Assembly: GCA_034620365.1 (NCBI GenBank) | Contig: JAQGEQ010000291.1 | Coordinates: forward strand, 62,001-126,000 | From: Pegea sp. RAD2-039 | Taxonomy: Eukaryota; Chordata; Thaliacea; Salpida; Salpidae | Length of the DNA stretch: 64,000 nt | Reading direction: 5' to 3' | Notes under the pieces: model-generated | The model's input: only the letters and a program-made list of their open reading frames with translations | The model's database searches: none | Told to the model about the DNA's origin: nothing | In this document: positions 52,174 through 60,519 of the stretch, one piece after another | Layout: each line of letters opens with the position of its first letter | Numbering within the stretch: position 1 is the stretch's first letter | Position numbers and translations under genes: made by a program

Positions 52174-52911
52174 TCAAAAAGCACTTTTCCTTCTCCAATC
52201 ATCTACATCTTCATCATCTTCCTCATCATCATCTTCATCACTTTCATCAACCACCGACTGTTTTGTTTTGGAAGTATTCATTTTTGTTTCTACTTTTGAT
52301 TGCAATTCAATAATCTTCTTATAAAACTCAATTTGTTCTTCAATCTCAGCTAATTGTCTTCTTCGATTTTCATCATCATGATCTTCATCCAAAATAATTC
52401 CAGACGATTCTTCTTCCTTTCTAATCTCCTTCTGAAATATCTTCATTTCACGATTCATCTTTTCTTCTTTTGTTTCTTCATTATTCATCTTTGCTTCGAC
52501 ATCTTCATCATCAAAGAATCCTTTTGGAAGAGCTGATGACGTCATCTTTTTCTTCTCAACTTTCACAGTCGACGATGTCACCATTTTCTCGTCTTTTCTC
52601 GCTTCACTGACATCATCATCGCTACTGTCATCTCCATATGACGTCACAAGCGATGCACGTGAGCTTTTGAGGATACTACGGACCTGTTTTTGGTGATCTT
52701 TAGGTTGTGTTTTACTCATCTTTTTAATGAGTTTCTCTTCTTCCAGTCTTCTCTTCCGAGAGAGCAGTTGTAAATAATCAGCTTTTAATCTTTTTGCTTC
52801 ATCTGCTGACACTTCCTTCGAAGCAGCGCGCTTCAATGACGTCATCGGCCGAATTTGTTTTGCAATTTTTCGCAGATCTTGCTGTGAGATCTTTTTCGAA
52901 GTTTTACTCAT
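52174..52911 (-). CDS. ZNF830: ZNF830-like (CCDC16-like) nuclear protein lacking the zinc finger, 245 aa
   Basis: The C-terminal half carries the family signature: ALPKGFFDD (residues 127-135), then a charged coiled coil (about 145-212, with AEIEEQIEFYKKI), an acidic run (about 221-238) and a W-basic end (WRRKSAF). In ZNF830 of other animals a C2H2-type finger follows an N-terminal helix like QQDLRKIAKQ. Here that helix (10-19) runs straight into lysine-rich sequence, and the protein has no cysteine at all, so the finger is gone. Known family roles are in pre-mRNA splicing complexes and genome stability in the nucleus. I start at the ATG at 52911, because a splice acceptor ends 22 bases upstream at 52934; the open frame extends to 52998, but those codons lie across the acceptor. 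The stop of GFER is only 83 bases away. Three MTS/VTS tripeptides are encoded by TGACGTCA palindromes. Identity is fairly sure; the loss of the finger could instead reflect a missed alternative exon. Confidence 0.85.
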   Translation of the reverse strand: MSKTSKKISQQDLRKIAKQIRPMTSLKRAASKEVSADEAKRLKADYLQLLSRKRRLEEEKLIKKMSKTQPKDHQKQVRSILKSSRASLVTSYGDDSSDDDVSEARKDEKMVTSSTVKVEKKKMTSSALPKGFFDDEDVEAKMNNEETKEEKMNREMKIFQKEIRKEEESSGIILDEDHDDENRRRQLAEIEEQIEFYKKIIELQSKVETKMNTSKTKQSVVDESDEDDDEEDDEDVDDWRRKSAF

Positions 52912-52933
52912 GACGTCACAAATTCCTAACAAC

Positions 52934-52953
52934 CTGTAAATAAACAACAAAAA
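52934..52953 (-). promoter_or_regulatory. Splice acceptor between GFER and the ZNF830-like gene (probable trans-splice site)
   Basis: On the minus strand TTTTTGTTGTTTATTTACAG ends at 52934, 22 bases before the ZNF830-like ATG and about 60 bases after the GFER stop. No intron donor that would give a sensible joined frame was found between the two genes, so a spliced-leader acceptor separating two cistrons is the simplest reading. A cis-intron in a read-through transcript is the alternative. Confidence 0.65.
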
Positions 52954-52994
52954 TGATTTATCGACAACGATGACGTCACAAACGCACAAAAAAG

Positions 52995-53534
52995 TCAATC
53001 ACAAGACCCATCGGCCCACCCATCGCCCCATCGTTCAAGAGTCTTAGAACAATCAAAAATAGGTTTCCACAATTTGGCGTTAACCAAATTGTGTTGCTCA
53101 CACCACCACATAGACAAATTGAGACGACTAGTGACGTCAGCAGGATACTTTGTGATGCTTTGACGGAAGTCAGAAGCACAATGATGACATGGGTAGAATT
53201 TAGAAAAGAGTGTGATGAAGTTCAGCATGTTTTTCTGCTCACTCGGTGATGGGTTGTCAGGATAATAAGCTGCCATTGTGTGTAAAAAGGACCAAGTGTT
53301 ACGGCCAAGCTGTTCAACATCAAGTGGACAGTTGGCTGGTTCTACAGTTGGCTGGTTTGATGGTTGGTTTGCTGGTTGGGATTCTTCTGAATCTTTTTTT
53401 GTAGCTTGCTTTTGTTTTCTCCAGCTCTTAAAGTCAGTACAAGCCCTACAATTTGGTTTATTGAATAATGAATCACGGTTAAAGGTGGTGAGGTCTTCAT
53501 CTAAGTCATAACTCATGCGAGAGCTTCTGGACAT
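52995..53534 (-). CDS. GFER: FAD-linked sulfhydryl oxidase ALR (GFER/Erv1), 179 aa, single exon
   Basis: GFER reoxidises MIA40/CHCHD4 in the mitochondrial intermembrane space and passes electrons to cytochrome c. The family hallmarks are all present: shuttle pair CRAC (residues 29-32), LGRNTWSFLHTMAAYYP (76-92), active-site CHHC (116-119) after FSKFYP, FAD-binding HNLVNAKLWKP (148-158), structural cysteines 145 and 162, and Cys69 and Cys178 in the positions of the intersubunit disulfides. The C-terminus WxDGWADGSCD is almost the vertebrate one. The spacer 53-66 is a Gln/Pro/Asn repeat (QPANQPSNQP) encoded by a small GGTTGGCTGGTTT-type minisatellite. The frame is open 64 codons upstream, but I start at the ATG at 53534: a TTTTTTTACAG acceptor ends at 53561, 26 bases before it, and the upstream residues look untranslated. 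It is the first gene of a two-gene unit. Unlike vertebrate GFER it has no intron in the coding region. Confidence 0.93.
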   Translation of the reverse strand: MSRSSRMSYDLDEDLTTFNRDSLFNKPNCRACTDFKSWRKQKQATKKDSEESQPANQPSNQPTVEPANCPLDVEQLGRNTWSFLHTMAAYYPDNPSPSEQKNMLNFITLFSKFYPCHHCASDFRQSITKYPADVTSRLNLSMWWCEQHNLVNAKLWKPIFDCSKTLERWGDGWADGSCD

Positions 53535-53560
53535 TTTTTTTTTAAAGTTTTTTATTAAAT

Positions 53561-53573
53561 CTGTAAAAAAATG
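53561..53573 (-). promoter_or_regulatory. Splice acceptor upstream of GFER
   Basis: CATTTTTTTACAG on the minus strand ends at 53561, giving a 26-base leader before the ATG. It resembles the acceptor in front of the ZNF830-like gene in sequence and distance. It may be a spliced-leader site, or the 3' end of a cis-intron whose donor lies at 54920. Confidence 0.5.
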
Positions 53574-54920
53574 ATTGATGAAAACAATTAATTCTATATA
53601 TAAGTAAGTAAAAATCTTATACAGAAAGATTGAAAAATCATATACTGTAAAATATAAAAATATATTTAAACCTTCATCTAAAATATAATTACAGAAATTT
53701 ATAAGATCTATTATATATAAGACCAATATTAAAAAATAATACTTCTCAATGATTAATCAAAGAAAATAAAGATATATTATATAATATAAAGAAGAAAAAA
53801 CTGATATTATATTATGTATTAAAAGGTTTATATGAGTCAAAAGACTTACAGCAAAGTTTCATTAAAAATCTTTGGCAAAAATATGAAATAAGAATCCTAA
53901 AAAGTATTTAAATATTACAGAAAAAATCAAGTAGTTTAATCAAAAACTTTAATTTAAAATATATTTATTTTTAAACAACTAAAAACATACAACAATAATC
54001 AAAACATCAAATTGTAATTTAAATTTGAAAATAAATAAATATAAATTTAGGATTACTAAAATAATCAATAAAGAAAGAATTATTTTTATGAAATAAAATT
54101 ACTTTTTAGATAAATGAACTGAAACAAAAGTTGTTAAAAAACATTCATATAAAATTATAAATAACAAAGAATAAAAGCAGTTTTATGAATAATAAAATAA
54201 TTCTAATTAAAAAAAGCTTTGTAATAATATATTGTCTTTGATTTTAATAAATATAAAAATACAATTTATTTTAATCAAATATTAATTTATCATAAAATTT
54301 GAACAAGAAACATTTTCACTAACCTTTTATTTCATTAAAAAAGACTTCTAATAACATGTGAAACTAGATGAATTTAATACATAAAATATAAATATAAAAA
54401 ATACAATATATAACAAAATAAAAGATAGTAAATATTTTTAATAAAAGAATTATGAACAGAAATATAACAGAGATAAAAACAATTTTGATGAAACAAACCA
54501 CAAATGGAAAAATATATTATAATTTGAAAAATGATGAACTAAAATTTATTAGAAATGATTAAAGAAAAATTAATAAAATGAAACATAGTTTACTAAATAA
54601 CAGCTATTAGTTAAAAAATATAAAAAAAAAGAATAAATGTTTTATTAATCTTAAAATAAATTTATAAAATTTTTGAAAATATAAATTTTCAAAATAAATT
54701 TTAATAATTAACAAAAATTTATTAATAGAATACTAAAATATAATAGCATACATTTTACATATATTAAATATAAGTTTTATATAAAATATCAGAAACAAAC
54801 GTTTCAACAATATTATATATTTCATAAAAAAAAATTTACAAATAAGAACAAAATAAAAGAGAAATAAAGATTCTGTAGGTAAGAAATATAGTATCTTTTT
54901 TAAAACTTCAAGTTTATTAC

Positions 54921-54945
54921 TTTGAAAATTGCTAGTATCCGACAT
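54921..54945 (-). other. Possible small upstream coding exon for a long GFER form
   Basis: ATG at 54945 opens MSDTSNFQ and a GTAATA donor-like string follows at 54920. Joined to the acceptor at 53561, the frame stays open and reaches the GFER ATG in phase (through LIKNFKKK). Long and short N-terminal forms are known for vertebrate ALR. The phase match alone has a one-in-three chance, so this is weak. Confidence 0.2.
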
Positions 54946-54954
54946 AGTAACATT

Positions 54955-54964
54955 GGGAATTCCC
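54955..54964. promoter_or_regulatory. GGGAATTCCC palindrome (NF-kB-type site)
   Basis: A perfect ten-base palindrome, fitting the known GGGRNWYYCC kappaB consensus, in otherwise A+T-only surroundings, 10 bases upstream of the ATG at 54945. It could be part of the promoter of the GFER transcription unit; no TATA element is clear. Confidence 0.3.
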
Positions 54965-55963
54965 CGAACGTAGAATATTTACGTTAAAATAAAGGTAAAA
55001 TTACAGCTTATAAAAATTGTTTAAATTTAAATTTTTACGAATAAAATTATAATTCAACTATTTCTAAATAAAAATAATAAAATTAAAAATGTATAGGTTT
55101 GCATTTAAAATGAAATTAAAAATATGATTTTACGTTTTAAAAAGTACAATAAAAAGTTTTCAAAATCGGGTAACAATTTTACGCCTACAATTTGGAGTAA
55201 AAATTTTTAAAAGTTAGCAATAAAGTGTTATTTATATTAAAGAAAGATTTTAATAATTTTTGAAAATTATTAAAAGTTTTATTATTACTTTTTTATATTT
55301 AAAATCAAATTTTGTTTGTTGGCTTGTATTTCTAGAAATAACATATAAAGTTTATTTAGTTAAATTTAAATTGAAATCAAAACCTACTAAAATCAGGAAC
55401 CGAAATCTTTTCATAGATTTTTCATTCCGTATTTAATTATTTTTTCAAAATCTTTACTGAATTTTAAAATTATACTAATAACTACTACTACTAGAATTAT
55501 AAATTAATAACTAAATTAATTATTTATCATAATTAATTTAAGATAATTTTTTGGTTAAATTGTTTAGTTTAATTTTTCATATTTTGAGCTTATTTTTATC
55601 GAAATTAATCAAGTTTTTATTTATTATTTAAACAAAATTATATTTTAAAATCGTATTTAAGTTTAACGTATTTTAATCAGGAGTATTATATTTCAAAAAG
55701 CTTTACTGTCTTATATAAAAAACTTAAAAGGTATGATTAAAAGATTATGAATAAAAAAATAACATTGATATTGTACGATTTGTTTATCGTAAATATAGTT
55801 GTCCAAGCTAGAGACAGTAAAAAGATAAGATTTAATTTAAATTGGTAAATATAGTAACATGAGCAACATTTTTAATTAATATTAAAAATATAATCAGTAA
55901 TATTTTAAAATAGATTTTAAATTTTTTAATATACTTTAATTAGATAAACTAGATTGAGATTTT

Positions 55964-56240
55964 ACATTGAGTCAAAATTTGATTATCTTAAAATACCTAA
56001 AAAAGTTTTTTTTCGAATGGGCACCTTTCATTGACTTAATAATCAATCGCCCATAAGGTAGGTTGATTACAGAATTATGACATTAAGTCAAAGTTTGGTC
56101 AGAATCTTCAAAATACCAAATACGAGTCTTTTGTAGTCATCGACTTTCGTCAACAACTAAATAATCACATCGAGTGTTTCAACTGATAAAAACCATTTAG
56201 ACATAAAGTCAAAATCTAAATATTCAGAATTAGCAAGGAA
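55964..56240. repeat. Three degenerate tandem repeats, period ~118 bp
   Basis: ACATTGAGTCAAAATTT (55964), ACATTAAGTCAAAGTTT (56080) and ACATAAAGTCAAAATCT (56201) open successive units that continue with similar words (ATCTTAAAATACC, ATCTTCAAAATACC). Spacings are 116 and 121. No coding sense was seen. Confidence 0.6.
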
Positions 56241-56334
56241 AATTCTTTAAAAGAAATTAGAAACTTTATACCAGCATGAAAATTGTATAATTAATAACAA
56301 TTAGTATAATTTCTAATGTAGATATCTGTTAGTA

Positions 56335-56710
56335 TGTGCGGCGAATCCGTGGCCATACCTGCCTACCAAGCGGGTGGTTCCAGGTTCGATCCCACAAGGA
56401 CACATATTAGTGAATAGGAAGGAAAGTCCATATTAAATCCGGGTAGAAGGGCGTAGAAAGATGTGAGTCTTGTAAAATGACTATACTTTTAGGAGATGCA
56501 AAACTTCGAATGCAAGTAGGCCAAGTCGAGCTTTACATAGTTACTTAAGTCCTAGCTCGACGTAGATGCACAAGTCATACGTGGAGATTGGAATGTTGTT
56601 GCATAAACCTTGGGTAACAACTGGATATCCATAACTTTCGCCCTGTCGACACTACCCATATATAAAACATGGCTTTTCGCGACTGGAGTGCGCCAAAAAA
56701 TTCTTGTTTT
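56335..56710 (+). mobile_element. tRNA-derived SINE
   Basis: The head 56335-56405 resembles a tRNA: TGTG at the start pairs with CACA at the end, and GGTTCGATCCC at 56383-56393 is a perfect pol III B box. The acceptor stem has only four pairs and no good anticodon arm, so it is not a working tRNA. A body unrelated to tRNA follows, with a direct repeat-like AAGTCGAGCTTTAC / AAGTCCTAGCTCGACG pair, and it ends with GCGACTGGAGTGCGCC and an A-rich string. It is distinctly richer in G+C than its surroundings, which suggests a younger insertion. A LINE 3' tail abuts it. Confidence 0.75.
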
Positions 56711-56769
56711 TGAAATTCTCTAAAATTTAGTTGACCTTCAATTCGATGCTATCAAAAAAGTTGAATTGT

Positions 56770-57030
56770 TTGAATTTTGCCAGTTCTAATTGTCATTTCT
56801 AAACTGTTAATTTTCTTCTTTATTTAAATTGTTCAACATTCTATGTAATTATTCACTTCTATATTGTATGGGTTAACCAAATTGCCTAAATCTCTTTACA
56901 TTTGATGCTTAATTCTATATATTATTCATTTTTATGAAATATATTTTGGAAATATGTGTATTAGCGAAAGATATTCTTTTCACACCCTCTTTTGCTTTTA
57001 TTGTAAACAATAAATGAATTAATTAAACAT
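56770..57030 (+). mobile_element. LINE 3' UTR fragment, third copy
   Basis: AATTGTCATTTCTAAACTG, CATTCTATGTAATTATTCAC and CACCCTCTTTTGC followed by AACAATAAATGAATTAATTAA match the tail after the LINE frame in the left arm (51425-51645). No coding part remains. It directly follows the SINE, so the SINE may have been inserted next to it, or it may share this tail. Confidence 0.6.
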
Positions 57031-57585
57031 AAAATGTTAGAATAAATTAAGAAATTGAAGAAACTGACAATGAGTAGAGCTAGTTTATGCAACCTAGGGT
57101 GTTTAATATCTATTACAATTTCTATAAGTACAATATCTATTAAACGATTTGAAAAACTCGCCACAACACCATAACAAAATCGAAACTGTGAAGACGCTAA
57201 AAATTTCTATTTTAACAAAATCTTGATATACTTTTAATTGAGTAAATACTGTTTAATTTTATCATCAACTTCTTATTTTATCGATTGTAGGGAAAAAAAA
57301 GATTGTAGGTTAAAATAGAATCGTCTACAACATTTGCTGTTTTTAGTTTAACCAAAACCAAAATAATAAACGAAAACTTGTTTGATAGATTACGTAACAT
57401 AATCAGTTACTAAATCTATCAAAAAGTTTTTATTTTTAAATTTAAAAAAACTACTCCTTACTTAATACAAAAATTTCTTGATATATAATAACATCAGTGC
57501 TAACATATAGATAAAAGAGACCATTAGTCTTTTACGGTTACTAAAAGTCTTAAATACTTTAAAACAACATTTTCAAATTAAACTT
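57031..57585. other. Spacer, no gene recognised
   Basis: A+T-rich sequence between the LINE fragment and the 3' end of the spliced gene. Nothing beyond short frames was seen. Confidence 0.5.
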
Positions 57586-57588
57586 TTT

Positions 57589-57609
57589 TTTATTCAGCGA
57601 CCATTTATT
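57589..57609 (-). terminator. Two AATAAA poly(A) signals of the spliced gene
   Basis: On the minus strand AATAAA occurs at 57609-57604 and 57594-57589, 13 and 28 bases after the stop codon at 57622. Confidence 0.6.
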
Positions 57610-57621
57610 CACATTTACAAC

Positions 57622-57770
57622 TCAGTCTGGTCTAACTATGAAATCTGGTGGAACTATCTGCAGCTCTTGTGGTGGTGAATCAGTCCAGAATTTATCTTTA
57701 TTGTATTTATATTTTAGATGATATCTGATAGATAAGAATGAAGCTCGATAAAATGTCTCATAGAGATTTT
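57622..57770 (-). CDS. Unknown spliced gene, exon 7 (last)
   Basis: Acceptor TCTTATTCAG ends at 57771. The exon begins by completing a Glu codon, then NLYETFYRASF, and ends PPQELQIVPPDF...RPD and TGA. Two AATAAA signals follow. Confidence 0.7.
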
Positions 57771-59308
57771 CTGAATAAGATAAAATGATTATGAATATTG
57801 TGATTACATAAGTAATATCATACTTTATATTATTGTGCAATATAACAATAAAAAATTAGAAACATTACAAAAATAATAAATAAAATAATAATAAAAGAAA
57901 TGTTTAATCCTAATAGTCATTTACCCTTTAACAATAGCACAACCAAGATAAATAGATGTTGATGTAATTACCTGACTTTGTATATTCATTTTGGAGCATT
58001 ACACAAACAGCTGAAGCTGTAGACTTGCACACTCTACGAGCAAGCTCAAAAATATGCATATCTCTATAGCAACTAAGAGTTTTCGAACATGCAATACTGA
58101 TTCTTTGAGCTGCAAAAAATAAAATGCATAAAAAATATTTCAATAAAAATTAAAAAAATTTTTATGTTGTTTTAAAAAACTTTATTATGTTAAATATAAT
58201 TTGTTAAATAAATAATTAAAAAAAAACAAGTTAAAACCTAAATGGCTGCAATTCTTTCCAGAACTTTCAAAATGATTATCTTTTATTTCTTCTTCCACTG
58301 TTGTTTTTATTGAAACTCCAACGTAATCATCAAATAGCTTAATAGCCTCCGAACAGCAGTTAAAATAGTCAGGATAATGAGGTGCTAAATATTGTTCAAA
58401 TTAGATGCAACTCAAACTTTCAAAAAACTTCTACCTTCATTAGATTGAGTTTCTTCTAAGAACCTGTCTTGCTCTTCAGATGCAGCTTTTGTTGCAGACA
58501 TTCGAATGAACTGTATATCACTTAAAGGCTTGTGACATTGTCTCTTAGGTTTTGACTTGGTTTCTTTAAAAAAACGTTAATTGCATACTAAACAAACCAA
58601 TCTTTTTTAATATTTTTAAAACTCAATGAACTACCAGAAGTAATATAACGTCGTTTTAGAACAATAAAAATTGAATTACTTGTTAATGTAGTCAATGAAT
58701 AACGTTGTATTGTATTGTTTGGTAAAGCAGGAGCTCGTAGAGGTTGATTGTTCGAACTTACTCTACCTAAATTAATTTAGAAAACTAAATTAGATCCAAA
58801 ATCTTTAGGTTAATTTATATTGTTTCTAGATTGAATTAATATACTTACTTTGCAATTATGTGCAATTAAAAAACATTTCACAATACTCAACACTTAATAA
58901 TGAATTTTACACTTTAAATAAACTTATTAAGCTTTAATATTTTTCATAGAACTTTAATTTTTGTCTTTTTTATGTTTGTACAAAAGAGCTTTTAGAAGAT
59001 AAATAAACTTAAGATCTATTTTTAAGATAAATTTAAGTATTTATTATAGACTAACAAAAATAAAAAACTATCTATACAATGTTATCATCATGAACAAACA
59101 ATTATATTTAGCAACACATGTTATTTTAATGAGTTAATTAAATTAGTAGTTGTTGTAAATAATAATGTAAAGTAAAACCTGTTGGTTTTCTTACCTCCTA
59201 AGTATGCTGAACAATTTCCATTCACCGTTCTCCTAGAAGAATTTACGAAACAATTCGCCGAGTTATTTTCTTGAAATACACTAAATGGAGCTTGCTGGTT
59301 TGTAATTT
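57622..59308 (-). CDS. Spliced gene of unknown family, exons 2-7
   Basis: Six exons join in one frame on the minus strand: 59308-59195, 58766-58635, 58563-58435, 58384-58238, 58109-57972 and 57770-57622 (stop TGA). Every boundary has AG/GT and every intron is phase 1; the five internal exons are 114, 132, 129, 147 and 138 nt, all multiples of three. The product (about 270 residues from these exons) starts with a Ser/Asn-rich part containing APFSVFQEN and RRTV, then a basic segment (KPKRQCHKPLSDI), an acidic part (SEEQDRFLEETQ), a Cys-rich stretch (DYFNCCSEAIKLF) and a helical end closing with PPQELQIVPPDF. No signal peptide or membrane segment is seen. I do not recognise the family. The short N-terminal motifs faintly recall cell-cycle regulators, but that is not enough for a name. 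Codon-level openness across all exons and clean splice sites argue for a real gene. The start is discussed under the candidate exon 1. Confidence 0.75.
57972..58109 (-). CDS. Unknown spliced gene, exon 6
   Basis: 138 nt, phase 1 at both ends. Acceptor TTTTTTGCAG, donor G/GTAATTAC. It encodes AQRISIACSKTL through LQNEYTKS, probably helical with five cysteines. Confidence 0.75.
58238..58384 (-). CDS. Unknown spliced gene, exon 5
   Basis: 147 nt, phase 1 at both ends. Acceptor AATATTTAG, donor G/GTTTTAAC. It encodes PHYPDYFNCCSEAIKLFDDY through SGKNCSHL. Confidence 0.75.
58435..58563 (-). CDS. Unknown spliced gene, exon 4
   Basis: 129 nt, phase 1 at both ends. Acceptor TTTTTAAAG, donor G/GTAGAAG. 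It encodes TKSKPKRQCHKPLSDIQF through EETQSNE: basic at first, then acidic. Confidence 0.75.
58635..58766 (-). CDS. Unknown spliced gene, exon 3
   Basis: 132 nt, phase 1 at both ends. Acceptor AATTTAG, donor G/GTAGTTC. It encodes RVSSNNQPLRAPALPNN through LKRRYITS. Confidence 0.75.
59195..59308 (-). CDS. Unknown spliced gene, exon 2
   Basis: 114 nt, phase 1 at both ends. Acceptor ATATTTTTCAG, donor G/GTAAGAAA, the best donor in the gene. It encodes ITNQQAPFSVFQENN through NCSAYLG. Confidence 0.75.
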
Positions 59309-60519
59309 CTGAAAAATATTTTAAAGCAATTTAACTTTAGTTACTTGTTTGATTTTCATTATTCTTTTAAATAGTATAACTACAACCACACATTTAAACA
59401 GCTGCACTAGTGAATTGATAAACGTTAAAGTGAATCATCGCTTTAGTTTAGACATAAGAGGCTTATCATAAAGATAAACTGTAAGACAAAGAGTTTAAAG
59501 TTACTCTGAAAACCAGTTTTTTGAAATAGACCTTCAATCAAACTTTTTCATCTGTTGATGGAATTAACAGTTCTAGTAAATGATTTTTACAATTAATTGC
59601 TTGTTACTCATTGAAAACTCTAAGGGATTATTTACACAGTATTGTTTGAAAAAGCTTACTTTTACACTATAGCGGTTAAAAGACAAGTTACCAGTTAAAG
59701 TTAAGCAAGCATAGAAAAATAAAATAATAATTAATTTTAGATAAGCAGATACATTAATAAGATAATTAATGAACTAACTAATATAATTATAATACTATAT
59801 AGATGCAAAAAAATAAAAAAAATTCTAAGAATAAATTCTTATATTATGTCATGATTTCATAATTTAATATAAAACATAACTTATTATATTGGTTTGCAAA
59901 GCACAGGTTAGTTTTAACTTTGATGTTGAAATGTAATTTTAACATTTTGACTGAGTAACTATAGCGTTAGAAATAAAGATTTAACAAGTTATTAACATAA
60001 CATTATAACTGAAAATCTAGATCAAAGCTTTTCTCAAACAGTTCAATTATTTAACTAACACATTAATTATAAAAATAAGAAAATATTATCAATCAAAATT
60101 ATACAAAAAGCTTCTCCGAAGTCGGACTTTTACCTACTTAACAAGGCCTTTGTCAAAAATTTCGAAATCAATTTATAATCAAATCTTTTTGAAACAACTG
60201 TTAACTAGAAATATGTTAGAATGGGTTAAGGCGTTATTTCCTATAGAATTATCTAAAACAAATAAACTAAAACAAAAAGTGAAAACGTAAGACGTTAATT
60301 CGTAGTAAATTTTTAGGTAGTTCTATAATATAATTAGTAAAATTATAATATTATTTTTGAAATTAAGTTAAAACTAAACCATGAAACATTACTCATAAAA
60401 TGTAATTGTAAGAAATAACAGTTTTTACTAAGCATTGGATGTTGAAAAAATATTGCTGCTTGCCTATGAAATCGGAATAAAGTGAATAATGACTGGCATT
60501 GAACCACTACCACTTTTTC
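59309..60519. other. A+T-rich intronic or intergenic stretch
   Basis: No exon in the required phase could be found here for the gene on the minus strand. It probably belongs to the first intron. No repeat blocks or motifs of note. Confidence 0.4.

Larger units (their letters stand above)
53574..55960. other. A+T-rich desert upstream of GFER
   Basis: About 2.4 kb of very A+T-rich DNA with long A and T runs. No conserved frame was recognised. Minus-strand frames at 53574-53726 and 54733-54945 consist of Phe/Ile/Tyr/Lys-rich low-complexity residues typical of noncoding A+T-rich DNA. The only G+C-rich spot is the GGGAATTCCC palindrome at 54955. Confidence 0.6.

Noticed and set aside
52354..52536. 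60-codon plus-strand frame
   Set aside because: Antisense shadow of the coiled-coil coding region of the ZNF830-like gene.
53278..53511. 77-codon plus-strand frame
   Set aside because: Antisense shadow of GFER; its GW-rich part is the reverse of the Gln/Pro/Asn repeat.
56335..56405. Functional tRNA gene
   Set aside because: There is a good B box, but the acceptor stem has only four pairs, no clear anticodon arm is seen, and a SINE body follows directly.
56961..57164. 67-codon minus-strand frame
   Set aside because: It overlaps the LINE 3' tail and A+T-rich flank; no splice sites or similarity support it.
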